Below, in pieces: positions 25,637 through 32,717 of a DNA stretch of 64,000 nt (position 1 is the first letter of the stretch; every line of letters starts with the position of its first letter). The stretch is from Ferrovibrio xuzhouensis (GTDB taxonomy: Bacteria; Pseudomonadota; Alphaproteobacteria; Ferrovibrionales; Ferrovibrionaceae). Where the stretch lies: the NCBI RefSeq assembly GCF_042648965.1, contig NZ_JBHRYJ010000004.1:1-64000 (forward strand), in the 5' to 3' direction. The translations under genes and the position numbers were made by a program. The notes under the pieces were generated by a model. That model did not search any database. It was not told the origin of the DNA and saw only the letters and a program-made list of their open reading frames with translations.

Positions 25637-25894
25637 ATGCGGATCACCCTCAAAAAGTGGGGCAACAACGCCGCCGTGCGTCTGCCGGCGGCGATCATGC
25701 AGGCCGCCGGCCTGAAGCTGGACGAGCAGCTGGAGGTCCGCACCGAAGGCGGCCGGATCATTATCGAAAAAGTGAACCCTTACGACGCCGAGCCGCCGGC
25801 CTTCGATCTTGAGACACTGATGGACGGCGTCCACGCCGGGGATGCCCCCGAACTGGTGTCCTTTGGCGGCCCGGTCGGCGACGAGGCATGGTGA
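25637..25894 (+). CDS. MazE-type (AbrB-fold) antitoxin
   Basis: The 85-residue protein opens with MRITLKKWGNNAAVRLPAAIMQAAGLKLDEQLEVRTEGGRIIIE, the swapped-hairpin DNA-binding domain of MazE/PemI antitoxins. An acidic C-terminal tail (DLETLMDGVHAGDAPELVSF) would wrap the toxin. ATG 25637 is set by ACGGAGGCCGCC; the frame is open further upstream but lacks homology. It overlaps the toxin gene by 7 bp, the standard layout for a type II pair. Confidence 0.92.
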   Translation: MRITLKKWGNNAAVRLPAAIMQAAGLKLDEQLEVRTEGGRIIIEKVNPYDAEPPAFDLETLMDGVHAGDAPELVSFGGPVGDEAW

Positions 25895-26229
25895 TGGCCG
25901 ATGCGCCGTATATTCCCGACCGCGGCCATCTCGTCTGGCTCGACTTCGATCCCCGCGTCGGCACCGAACAGAGCGGACACCGGCCAGCACTGGTGCTGTC
26001 GCCGCTCACCTACAACAAGACCGGCAAGATGATCTGCTGCCCGCTCACCACCAATCCCCGGCCCAACTGGCCGTTCATGGTGGAAATCACCGGGGGCGAC
26101 AAGGCATCCTTTGCCATCGCCGACCAGTTGCGCTGCGTGGACTGGCGCCATCGCGGCGCCGTCTTCCTCCGCCGGGCCGAACCAGCGGAGGTGAACAGGG
26201 TGCGCGGCCTGGCCCGCGCGCTCCTGTAA
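25888..26229 (+). CDS. MazF-type mRNA-interferase toxin
   Basis: The 113-residue protein matches MazF/PemK: IPDRGHLVWLDFDPRVGTEQSGHRPALVLSPLTYN, then MICCPLTTNPRPNWPFMVEI and a C-terminal RRAEPAEVNRVRGLARALL. Members cleave mRNA at short specific sequences; this one's target is not predictable. Translation may start at ATG 25888 or at ATG 25894; both overlap or abut the antitoxin stop. The toxin looks intact. Confidence 0.92.
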   Translation: MVMADAPYIPDRGHLVWLDFDPRVGTEQSGHRPALVLSPLTYNKTGKMICCPLTTNPRPNWPFMVEITGGDKASFAIADQLRCVDWRHRGAVFLRRAEPAEVNRVRGLARALL

Positions 26230-26257
26230 TCCGCACCTTCGAAAGCCAAGCCGCCGC

Positions 26258-26470
26258 GCCCGGATTCTGTCGCTGCGGCGGGACCTGCTGACATACATGC
26301 GCCGACACAAGATGCGCACCATCACCGCCATCGCCGCCGGGGTGAAGCGCAGCTACAAGACCGTGCACCAGGATGTGAAAGCCCTGCTCGATATCGGCCT
26401 GCTGCAGAAGCAGAAGGACGACGGCTTCACCGTGCCCTATGATCGCATCCAGACTGAGATCAGCTTGTAG
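26258..26470 (+). pseudogene. 3' remnant of a winged-helix regulator (HVO_A0114-like)
   Basis: One frame reads LRRDLLTYMRRHKMRTITAIAAGVKRSYKTVHQDVKALLDIGLLQKQKDDGFTVPYDRIQTEISL and stops at 26470. This looks like the winged helix and C-terminal strand of HVO_A0114-type regulators, which often act as antitoxins. The expected N-terminal half is missing: upstream sequence in frame runs into the MazF-type gene without a start or ribosome-binding site. An ATG at 26297 could give 57 residues, but I see it as a truncated gene, possibly left from a third toxin-antitoxin module. Confidence 0.6.
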
Positions 26471-26501
26471 AGCTACCTCGGGCCAATAAAAAAATAGGCA
26501 A

Positions 26502-26897
26502 TTACCCGGTATGATCTGTCTTTGTATTTGCTAAACAGATAGCAAAGCGGTCTAGAAATATGAAGCTAACAATAAAAATTATTGTACCGCCCCCCGTAAC
26601 CCAATCAGCGACCTCCTGGCCATAGGCGGCTGTAGTAAAAATCTGAAACGTAGCAAGGGTTCCAAGTATTGCCGCTACACTCAAAACTGCCGAAAACCAA
26701 CAGTTCTTGCATTTTTCGAGATTGTACGCGCGCGAGTTAAGTACATTCCGGCTAGCCAAAAAAATACCGAAAACAAGCAGAGCCACAGTCAACAAATCCA
26801 TCCATACGCTGACATTGCGGAGCACCGCACCTACCAGTACTGACAACAATATAACCAGTACTGACAACAATATAATTAAAACCCCTAACGTTCTCAT
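26502..26897 (-). CDS. AT-rich multi-span membrane protein, unknown
   Basis: The 131-residue product has four hydrophobic spans: one at the N terminus (VLIILLSVLVILLSVLVGAVL), then WMDLLTVALLVFGIFLA, FSAVLSVAAILGTLATFQIF and TIIFIVSFIFLDRFAICLA. A short CKNC lies in the loop before the third. I chose the ATG at 26897, preceded by GTGAGGGGACG; the frame is open to 26960. Its base composition is much more AT-rich than all neighbors, a sign of recent acquisition. I do not recognize the family. The N-terminal span contains a perfect 7-residue duplication from a 21-bp DNA repeat. Confidence 0.6.
   Translation of the reverse strand: MRTLGVLIILLSVLVILLSVLVGAVLRNVSVWMDLLTVALLVFGIFLASRNVLNSRAYNLEKCKNCWFSAVLSVAAILGTLATFQIFTTAAYGQEVADWVTGGGTIIFIVSFIFLDRFAICLANTKTDHTG
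26833..26874. repeat. Perfect 21-bp tandem duplication
   Basis: The block at 26833-26853 is repeated without a mismatch at 26854-26874. It lies inside the membrane-protein gene, and its length keeps frame, so it doubles the residues ILLSVLV in the first membrane span. Perfect identity points to a recent slippage event. Confidence 0.9.
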
Positions 26898-26926
26898 CGT
26901 CCCCTCACTTTGCATACTCGCGAGAG

Positions 26927-26954
26927 TAATCGGGGACAGACCACGATTTCGCGC
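26927..26954. repeat. REP-like repeat, copy 1 (transposase 3' side)
   Basis: The 28 bp beginning TAATCGGGGACAGACCACG lie directly beside the 3' end of the transposase gene. Positions 26928-26948 are an exact inverted match to 27745-27765 on the other side. The same block recurs in direct orientation with four mismatches at 27831-27858. Confidence 0.85.
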
Positions 26955-26956
26955 GA

Positions 26957-27676
26957 TCATAGCAGTTGCTCCTGCCTCTCGTCATCGTGCGGCTTCGGCG
27001 GTCGGCCTGCCTTGCCGGGTGTCACCCGGCGACCGAGAGCGGCTGCGATCTGCGCGGCGAAGGCCGCATTGCCCAGCGCATAACCGCCATTGGTCGCGGC
27101 GCGGATCGCCTCGATCAGCACCGGATCGAGCGCCTGATCCACCAGCATACGCCAGGCCGCCTGCCGCGCCGCCGCATCCGCGCCCAGCGCCAGATAGAGC
27201 GGATGTGGCCGCAAAGGCAGGTCGCCGCCACGGCCATCGCCGTGCACGCCGTAACTCGACCAGCGGTATTCGCCCGGCTGCGCCGCCATGCGGGCGCGCA
27301 CCGGATTGAGTTCTATGTAGCGCTGGCAGGCCAGCAGATAGTCCTCGGCCTGCACCGGCGCCGAGCGGAAGCGGCCCTCCCATAGCGTGCCGCTGCGGCG
27401 GTAGGTGCGGTTGACGTATTGCGCATGCTGCTGCCCGACCTGCTTCATCAGTGCCGCACAGCCTTCCTCGGTCGCCGGGGTCAGCAGCAGATGCACATGG
27501 TTGGTCATCAGGCAGAAGGCATGGATCGCGCAGCCGGTGCGACCGGCCGCCCCATGCAGGACATCGAGGTAGCGGCGACAATCCGCGTCGACGAAGAAAA
27601 TCGCCTGCCGGTCGTTGCCGCGCTGGATCACATGCAGCGGCACATCGGGCAGTGTGAAGCGGGCATGGCGCGGCAT
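26957..27676 (-). CDS. REP-associated tyrosine transposase (RAYT, IS200-like)
   Basis: The 239-residue protein has the Y1 HUH-nuclease pattern: HVIQRGNDRQAIFF near the N terminus, the HxH pair in TNHVHLLL (His60 and His62) and YIELNPVR (Tyr120 region). RAYTs are single-copy domesticated relatives of IS200/IS605 enzymes linked to REP sequences. I chose ATG 27676 (MPRHARFTLPDVP), where family members begin; the frame is open upstream to 27916, but that part crosses repeats. It sits within an inverted pair of the REP-like repeat and ends AGRPPKPHDDERQEQLL. Confidence 0.9.
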   Translation of the reverse strand: MPRHARFTLPDVPLHVIQRGNDRQAIFFVDADCRRYLDVLHGAAGRTGCAIHAFCLMTNHVHLLLTPATEEGCAALMKQVGQQHAQYVNRTYRRSGTLWEGRFRSAPVQAEDYLLACQRYIELNPVRARMAAQPGEYRWSSYGVHGDGRGGDLPLRPHPLYLALGADAAARQAAWRMLVDQALDPVLIEAIRAATNGGYALGNAAFAAQIAAALGRRVTPGKAGRPPKPHDDERQEQLL

Positions 27677-27744
27677 GGGAGCAGGCGGTGCGGGATCAAC
27701 CTCGATCCGCAAGTTCAGCAGACCACCTGCATAACGGCAAGAAT

Positions 27745-27765
27745 AATCGTGGTCTGTCCCCGATT
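27745..27765. repeat. REP-like repeat, copy 2 (transposase 5' side, inverted)
   Basis: This 21-bp block, including CGTGGTCTGTCCCCG, is the exact reverse complement of 26928-26948. The two bracket the RAYT gene about 800 bp apart, like the inverted pairs that RAYTs are thought to mobilize. Confidence 0.85.
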
Positions 27766-27830
27766 TCAATGCCGCTGGTCGTGATATTTCTGAGAGCGTT
27801 ACAGTTCGGTTCGAGAATAGTCGGGACAGG

Positions 27831-27916
27831 TAATCGGTGACGGGCCACGATTTTGCGCTGGCGTAACGGTCTTTCCTGTCGTTTGTCATCGACAGGTTTG
27901 GCTGCGCATCACCCAC
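27831..27916 (-). pseudogene. Third REP-like copy with a decayed transposase 3' tail
   Basis: 27831-27858 matches copy 1 in direct orientation at 24 of 28 positions. Just beyond it, the minus strand reads QPNLSMTNDRKDR, placed relative to the repeat as the intact transposase's RPPKPHDDERQEQ is to copy 1. I read this as the worn 3' end of a second RAYT whose body was lost or replaced. The protein-level match is weak, so the repeat is firmer than the pseudogene. Confidence 0.5.
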
Positions 27917-27950
27917 TGCCCCAGCGCCCTAAACAGGCTGCCCCGGCAAC

Positions 27951-28358
27951 TTAGGGTTTCCTGCTGCCGCCCGCTTTTGCATTCGCAGCCAGGAAGGCAG
28001 CATAGCCTTCTACATCCATAGTGCCGGCGGCCAGCGCGATCACGGCGTTGGCGGCATCCGGCTGGCTGCCGGTGAAAACCAGGCCGTTGAGTTCAAGGAA
28101 CAGGATGCCGAGCACGAATCCCGTCCGCTTGTTGCCGTCGATGAAGGGATGGTTCTGCAGGATGGCGGCGGTATGCAGCGCCGCGAGAAAGCCGATATCC
28201 GGCTGTTCGCCATAGGCCGCATGCTGGCGCGGCCGCGCCATGGCCGAGGTCAGCAGGCCCCGGTCGCGGATGCCCGGCGCGCCGCCATGCAGGGCGAGGA
28301 GCCGGTCATGGAGGATCAGGGCATCGCGCTCATCGAGCCAGACAATGCTGCCGCTCAT
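27951..28358 (-). CDS. doc: Doc-family toxin (death on curing)
   Basis: The 135-residue Fic-fold protein has the Doc catalytic loop HPFIDGNKRTG at residues 70-80, with the His, Asp, Asn, Lys and Arg all present. Doc of phage P1 is a kinase that phosphorylates elongation factor Tu and stops translation. The N terminus (WLDERDALILHDRLLALHGGAPGIRDRGLLTSAMARPRQ) is typical. It overlaps the antitoxin gene by 4 bp. The toxin looks complete. Confidence 0.93.
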   Translation of the reverse strand: MSGSIVWLDERDALILHDRLLALHGGAPGIRDRGLLTSAMARPRQHAAYGEQPDIGFLAALHTAAILQNHPFIDGNKRTGFVLGILFLELNGLVFTGSQPDAANAVIALAAGTMDVEGYAAFLAANAKAGGSRKP

Positions 28359-28582
28359 TTCGCCAGGACATGCAGCGTGTCGCGATAGCGGCGCATGATG
28401 TCTTCGGCCTTCGTCATCTTCGCCGCGAAGTCGGGATCGTACGGCGCCAGGCGATAGCCGCCATCGCCGGTCTCGGTCAGGTAGAGCGGCGTGCCTTCCC
28501 CGGTATTCAGCCGGGCGATCACCTCCTTCGGCAGCACGACGCCGAGGGAATTGCCGAATTTGCGGATTTTCAGTTCAACCAT
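28355..28582 (-). CDS. AbrB/MazE-fold antitoxin for Doc
   Basis: The 75-residue protein begins MVELKIRKFGNSLGVVLPKEVIARLNTGEGTPLYL, an AbrB/SpoVT-type swapped-hairpin DNA-binding domain. The C-terminal part (AAKMTKAEDIMRRYRDTLHVLAK) would contact the toxin. The classic partner of Doc is Phd, a different fold; AbrB-type partners are also seen. A CCGGAGGACCCG site precedes the ATG, and a perfect operator-like inverted repeat lies just upstream. Confidence 0.92.
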   Translation of the reverse strand: MVELKIRKFGNSLGVVLPKEVIARLNTGEGTPLYLTETGDGGYRLAPYDPDFAAKMTKAEDIMRRYRDTLHVLAK

Positions 28583-28593
28583 CGGGTCCTCCG

Positions 28594-28619
28594 GAAGTTA
28601 TTACAAAGGTAATAACTTC
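28594..28619 (-). promoter_or_regulatory. Operator/promoter of the AbrB-Doc pair
   Basis: GAAGTTATTAC (28594-28604) and GTAATAACTTC (28609-28619) are a perfect 11-bp inverted repeat around AAAG. On the minus strand it contains TAATAA, a fair -10 element, and ends 12 bp before the antitoxin ATG. Binding of the antitoxin here would block its own promoter. Confidence 0.75.
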
Positions 28620-28774
28620 ATGCCGCCCTGGCAAGGATGGTGCCCTGACAAGGATGAACAGGGGGGCGGTCCTGGCCGGGCAGGGGCCGGTCGGGAGAGG
28701 ATTGTCCCGCTGCAATTCCCGCATTGTTCCGGGCCCGGACGGCCGGTAAAATCCGGGCTTCGGAGGATGCGCCC

Positions 28775-29992
28775 ATGGCCCGCTATGCCAGTCTGCTGAC
28801 GCTGGTGTTTTCCAGCATCGCCCATACCTTTTCGCACCTGTTCACCCTGCTGTTCGCCACGGTGGTGCTGGTGCTGGAGAAGCAATGGGGCATGGGCTAC
28901 GACACGCTGTTCGCGCTGTCGATCCCGATGAGCGTGCTGTTCGGCGCCGCCGCCCTGCCGGCGGGGTGGCTCGGCGACCGCTGGAGCGCGTCCGGCACCA
29001 TGTCGCTGTTCTTCCTCGGCGTCGGCGGCTGTTCGGTGCTGGCCGGCCTGTCGGATACCCCGCTCACGCTGTGCCTCAGCCTCGCCGGCATCGGGCTGTT
29101 CGCGGCGATCTATCATCCGGTCGGCATTCCGTGGCTGGTGCGCAACGCCACCAACCGTGGCCGGGCGCTCGGCATCAACGGCGTGTTCGGTTCGGCCGGC
29201 ACGGCGGGCGCCGCGCTGGTCGCCGGCTTCCTCGCCGACCGCTACGGCTGGCGCGCCGCCTTCATCGTGCCGGGCGCGGTCTGCCTCGTCATCGCCGCCG
29301 CCTTCCTGTGGGCGCGGCAGAGCGGCCTGCTGCTCGACCGCAAGGAAGACCTGGTGCCGCAGCCGGCGCCGGCCAAGAGCGACATCTGGCGGGTGTTCTG
29401 GGTGATGTCGGCCACCATGCTGTGCACCGGCCTGATCTACCAGGCCACCGCGTTTGCGCTGCCCAAGGTGTTCGACGAGCGGCTGTCCGGCTTTTTCCAT
29501 GACAGCGTGTTCGGTATCGGCGGCATGGTCACCATCGTCTATACCTGCTCGGCGCTGACCCAGCTGGTCGGCGGCGAACTGGCCGACCGCTATTCGCTGC
29601 GCGGCGTCTATGCCACCGTGCAGTGGCTGCAGATCCCGGTGATTCTGTTCGCCATGACGGTGATCCATCCGGCCCTGGTCGGCGTCGCCGCCCTGATGGT
29701 CAGCCTGAACGTGGCCGGCCAGCCGGCGGAGAATTCGCTGCTGGCGAAATACACCCCGCCGCAGTGGCGGGGCAGGGCCTTCGGCGTCAAGTTCGTGCTG
29801 ACGCTCGGTGTCTCGTCGCTCGGCGTCGCGGTGATCCCGGTGATCTACCGGCTGACCGGCACGCTCGACGTGCTGTTCATCCTGCTGGCCGGTGCCGCAG
29901 CCTGCGCGGGCGTGTTCGCCCTGATGCTGCCGCGCGACGGCAGGCGCCTGCCGGCGGCAGAAGCACAGCCGCAGACGGCCGCCGCCGAGTAG
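28775..29992 (+). CDS. MFS transporter
   Basis: The 405-residue protein has about twelve hydrophobic spans in the two-lobe MFS layout. The loop after span 2 reads AGWLGDRWSASG, a version of the conserved GxxxDRxGRR motif, and a second copy (GGELADRYSLRG) marks the second half. CGGAGGATGCGCCC precedes ATG 28775. Substrate is unknown; there is no linked operon. It stands alone between the accessory island and the first palindromic element. Confidence 0.85.
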   Translation: MARYASLLTLVFSSIAHTFSHLFTLLFATVVLVLEKQWGMGYDTLFALSIPMSVLFGAAALPAGWLGDRWSASGTMSLFFLGVGGCSVLAGLSDTPLTLCLSLAGIGLFAAIYHPVGIPWLVRNATNRGRALGINGVFGSAGTAGAALVAGFLADRYGWRAAFIVPGAVCLVIAAAFLWARQSGLLLDRKEDLVPQPAPAKSDIWRVFWVMSATMLCTGLIYQATAFALPKVFDERLSGFFHDSVFGIGGMVTIVYTCSALTQLVGGELADRYSLRGVYATVQWLQIPVILFAMTVIHPALVGVAALMVSLNVAGQPAENSLLAKYTPPQWRGRAFGVKFVLTLGVSSLGVAVIPVIYRLTGTLDVLFILLAGAAACAGVFALMLPRDGRRLPAAEAQPQTAAAE

Positions 29993-30084
29993 AGTTTCTC
30001 TGATAGCCGGGAACATTCTCCTGGCCGCTATCGTCCGAGGCTGTCCGGGATGCGGATCGGGCATGTCCCGCCTGTCATTCCGGC

Positions 30085-30215
30085 GTCATCCCGGCCGAGC
30101 GGCGTCGTTCACGCCGCGCGCGCCGGGATCCCATTTGAAGCTGCTGACCATTTGAAGCTGCTGAAATGGGACCCCGGCTCTCACCCGGCGAAAAGCCGGG
30201 CTCGGCCGGGGTGAC
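30085..30215. repeat. Palindromic intergenic element, copy A (131 bp)
   Basis: The element starts GTCATCCCGGCCGAGC and ends with the inverse, GCTCGGCCGGGGTGAC, matching at 15 of 16 positions. Inside are two more hairpins: GGGATCCCATTT against AAATGGGACCCC, and CCCGGC against GCCGGG around GAAAA. A 17-bp block is duplicated in tandem (30131-30147 and 30148-30164); without it the length equals copy B exactly. It fills most of the gap between the MFS and pobA genes. It looks like a small non-autonomous palindromic repeat family. Confidence 0.88.
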
Positions 30216-30276
30216 GATCGTCAGAAGGGGCGGCCTGTTTCCATGTAAAAGAAAAACACCCCGGTCAGACGCATAG

Positions 30277-31446
30277 TCAGTAGGGCAGGCCGACGTAATT
30301 CTCGGCCAGGCTGGTCATCGCCGCCTGCGACGAGACGAGGTAGGCCAGTTCGGTTTCCTGCATTTTCTGGTCGAAGTCGCTGCTGCCCGGAAAGCGATGC
30401 AGCATCGACGTCATCCACCAGGAAAACCGCTCGGCCTTCCACACCCGGGCCAGCGCGGCGGCCGAATAGCCGTCGATCCCGGCCGACGATTTCCGTTTGT
30501 AGAAATCGGTCAGCGCCTGCCACAGGTAGCGCACATCGCTGGCGGCAAGATTGAGGCCTTTCGCCCCGGTCGGCGGCACGATATGGGCGGCATCGCCGGC
30601 GAGGAACAGCCGGCCGTGGCGCATCGGCTCAGCGACGAAGCTGCGCAACGGCGCGATGCTCTTCTCGAAGGACGGGCCCTCCTGCAGCCGGGCGACGGCC
30701 GCGCTGTCCAGCCGGCGCTTCAGTTCCTCGTAGAAGCGCGCATCGGACCAGTCCTCGACCTTGTCGTCCAGCGAACACTGGATGTAGAGCCGGCTGCGGG
30801 TCTGCGAGCGCATCGAGCAGAGCGCGAAGCCGCGCTCGTGGTTGGCGTAGATCAGCTCGTCGGAGACCGGCGGCCGGTCGACCAGGATGCCGAGCCAGCC
30901 GAAGGGATAGACCCGCTCGTAATGCTTCAGCACGCTGTCCGGGATGCTCTTGCGGCTGACACCGTGATAGCCGTCGCAGCCGGCGATGAAGTCGCATTCG
31001 ATCTCGTGGTCGGCGCCGTCCTTATGGTAGCGTACGCGCGGGCGGTCGCCGGTGACGTCATGCAGGCTGACATCCTCGGCCTCGTAGATCGTCTGGGCGC
31101 CGGCGGCGGCGCGGCCCTCCATCAGGTCGCGGGTGATTTCGGTCTGGCCGTAGACGATGACGCGCCTGCCGATCAGGGTATGGAAGTCGATGCGGTGGCG
31201 CTCGCCGGCGAAGGCCAGCTCGATGCCGTCATGGGCGAGGCCCTCGGCATGCATGCGGGCGCCGACTCCGGCTTCGTCGAGCAGGTCGGCGGTGCCTTGC
31301 TCGACCACGCCGGCACGGATGCGGCCGAGCACATAGTCGCCGGTCTGGCGCTCAAGGATGACGTTGTCGATGCCGTGGCGGGTCAGCAGCTGGCCGAGCA
31401 GCAGGCCGGCCGGGCCGGCGCCGATGATGGCGACCTGGGTGCGCAT
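30277..31446 (-). CDS. pobA: 4-hydroxybenzoate 3-monooxygenase
   Basis: The 389-residue flavoprotein matches PobA, which converts 4-hydroxybenzoate to protocatechuate with NADPH and oxygen. Landmarks are the FAD fold VAIIGAGPAGLLLGQLL (residues 5-21), CDGYHGVSRKSIP (the DG motif) and LAGDAAHIVPPTGAKGLNLAASDV. ATG 31446 follows GGGAGGACATC. A divergent AraC-type regulator starts 120 bp away, so the shared gap is the likely control region. No protocatechuate-ring-cleavage genes are in the window. Confidence 0.94.
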   Translation of the reverse strand: MRTQVAIIGAGPAGLLLGQLLTRHGIDNVILERQTGDYVLGRIRAGVVEQGTADLLDEAGVGARMHAEGLAHDGIELAFAGERHRIDFHTLIGRRVIVYGQTEITRDLMEGRAAAGAQTIYEAEDVSLHDVTGDRPRVRYHKDGADHEIECDFIAGCDGYHGVSRKSIPDSVLKHYERVYPFGWLGILVDRPPVSDELIYANHERGFALCSMRSQTRSRLYIQCSLDDKVEDWSDARFYEELKRRLDSAAVARLQEGPSFEKSIAPLRSFVAEPMRHGRLFLAGDAAHIVPPTGAKGLNLAASDVRYLWQALTDFYKRKSSAGIDGYSAAALARVWKAERFSWWMTSMLHRFPGSSDFDQKMQETELAYLVSSQAAMTSLAENYVGLPY

Positions 31447-31566
31447 GATGTCCTCCCGTAACTTACCGGTCCTGCCTTGCGGTGGCGGCCGGTAGCGAGG
31501 CCAAACTACTGCCGGGGCGGCGGTCCGGCGATGGACAGACGGCGCAAAAAACAGGACAATCCGAAC

Positions 31567-32463
31567 ATGGCGGCGAAAACCCCGATCCGGGCGGCGGTGC
31601 CCACCTATGCCCTGTATGGCGAGACCGGCGATGTTGCGGACGGCAACTGGCTGCATTGCGAATCGATCCCGGCGCGCAGCGCGCTCCATGCCTGGGAGAT
31701 CGGGCTGCACCGGCACCGGCGCTTCTTTCAGATTCTGAACATCACCCGCGGTCGCGCCGAATGCCGGCTCGGCGAGCGGACGGTCACGGTCCGGCCGGCT
31801 TCGGTGATCACGGTGACGCCGGGGCTGGTGCATGGCTTCCGCTTCTCGCCGGATATCGATGGCCATGTCATCACCCTGCTGGCCGGCCAGGTCGAGCGGC
31901 TGCCCGGCGGCGCGGCCGACCTGCGACCGTTGCTGGCCGAGCCGCAGGTGGTGGATTTCCGCAGCGACCGGCCGGCGGCGGCGCGCATCGCCGCTTCCGT
32001 GGCGGCGATTGCCGAGGAGTTTGCCGGCAGCGCGCCCGGCCGGCTCGGCCTGATCCAGTCGCATGTCGCCATCGTGCTGCTGACCTTGGGGCGCGCGGTG
32101 GCGGCTTCGGCGCTCGACGGCTCGGGTGGTGCCTGCCCCGGCGCGCGCCATGCGGCGGCCTTCCGTACGCTGCTCGACCGGCATTACCGCAGCGAACGCA
32201 TGGTGGCTTTCTATGCCGGGCGGCTCGGGGTGTCGGAGACGCATCTCAACCGCATCTGCCGGGCGGCCTTCGCCACCTCGGCGCTCGGCGCGATCAACCG
32301 TCGCCTGCTGCTGGAGGCGACCCGCGATCTCACCTTCACCATGATGTCGGTGAAGGAGATCGCCTATTCGCTGGGTTTCGAGGACCCGGCCTATTTCACG
32401 CGGTTCTTCACCCGGCACAGCGGCGAGACGCCGACGGCATACCGCCGGCGCCATGCAGGCTAG
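31567..32463 (+). CDS. pobR: AraC-family regulator, probably of pobA
   Basis: The 298-residue protein has an N-terminal cupin-like sensor part (HAWEIGLHRHRRFFQILNITRGRAECRLGERTVTV) and a C-terminal AraC double helix-turn-helix ending SVKEIAYSLGFEDPAYFTRFFTRHSGETPTAYRRR. It is divergent from pobA, as with the AraC-type PobR/PobC activators that respond to 4-hydroxybenzoate in other proteobacteria. I chose ATG 31567 after AACAGGACAATCC; ATG 31531 would add 12 residues. The role is inferred from position. Confidence 0.85.
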   Translation: MAAKTPIRAAVPTYALYGETGDVADGNWLHCESIPARSALHAWEIGLHRHRRFFQILNITRGRAECRLGERTVTVRPASVITVTPGLVHGFRFSPDIDGHVITLLAGQVERLPGGAADLRPLLAEPQVVDFRSDRPAAARIAASVAAIAEEFAGSAPGRLGLIQSHVAIVLLTLGRAVAASALDGSGGACPGARHAAAFRTLLDRHYRSERMVAFYAGRLGVSETHLNRICRAAFATSALGAINRRLLLEATRDLTFTMMSVKEIAYSLGFEDPAYFTRFFTRHSGETPTAYRRRHAG

Positions 32464-32474
32464 GGTATTTCTCC

Positions 32475-32588
32475 GTCATCCCGGCCAAGCGGCGGTGTTC
32501 CCGCCGCGCGCGCCGCGATCCCGTTTGGAGCCGCTGAAATGGGACCCCGGCTCTCGCCCGGCGAAAAGCCGGGCTCGGCCGGGGTGAC
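32475..32588. repeat. Palindromic intergenic element, copy B (114 bp)
   Basis: This shares ends and internal hairpins with the element at 30085-30215 and is nearly the same sequence apart from the 17-bp tandem duplication in copy A. It starts 12 bp after the pobR-like stop. The pair brackets pobA and its regulator in the same orientation. Confidence 0.88.
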
Positions 32589-32640
32589 GCTCATCAGGAG
32601 GGCTGACGGTGCCTCCATTGAAAGCGAAAACACTCCGGGA

Positions 32641-32717
32641 TTCACGCTGCGTTCAGAGCCTCGCAGCCGTCAGGCTGCATTGAGCGCCCCGCAGCCGTCA
32701 GGCTGCATTGAGCGCCC
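32641..32717. repeat. 28-bp tandem repeat over the metY 3' end
   Basis: The block at 32662-32689 repeats exactly at 32690-32717, and a worn third copy (about 15 of 20 positions) covers 32641-32660 in the same phase. The gene-side copy holds the last seven codons and stop of metY. Each full unit contains GCAGCC and GGCTGC arms around TGAC on the minus strand, so the stop codon sits in the hairpin loop. Confidence 0.85.

Noticed and set aside
27677..27916. An 80-residue N-terminal extension of the RAYT transposase
   Set aside because: It crosses two REP-like repeats, has no ribosome-binding site, and RAYTs start at MPRHAR-like sequences.
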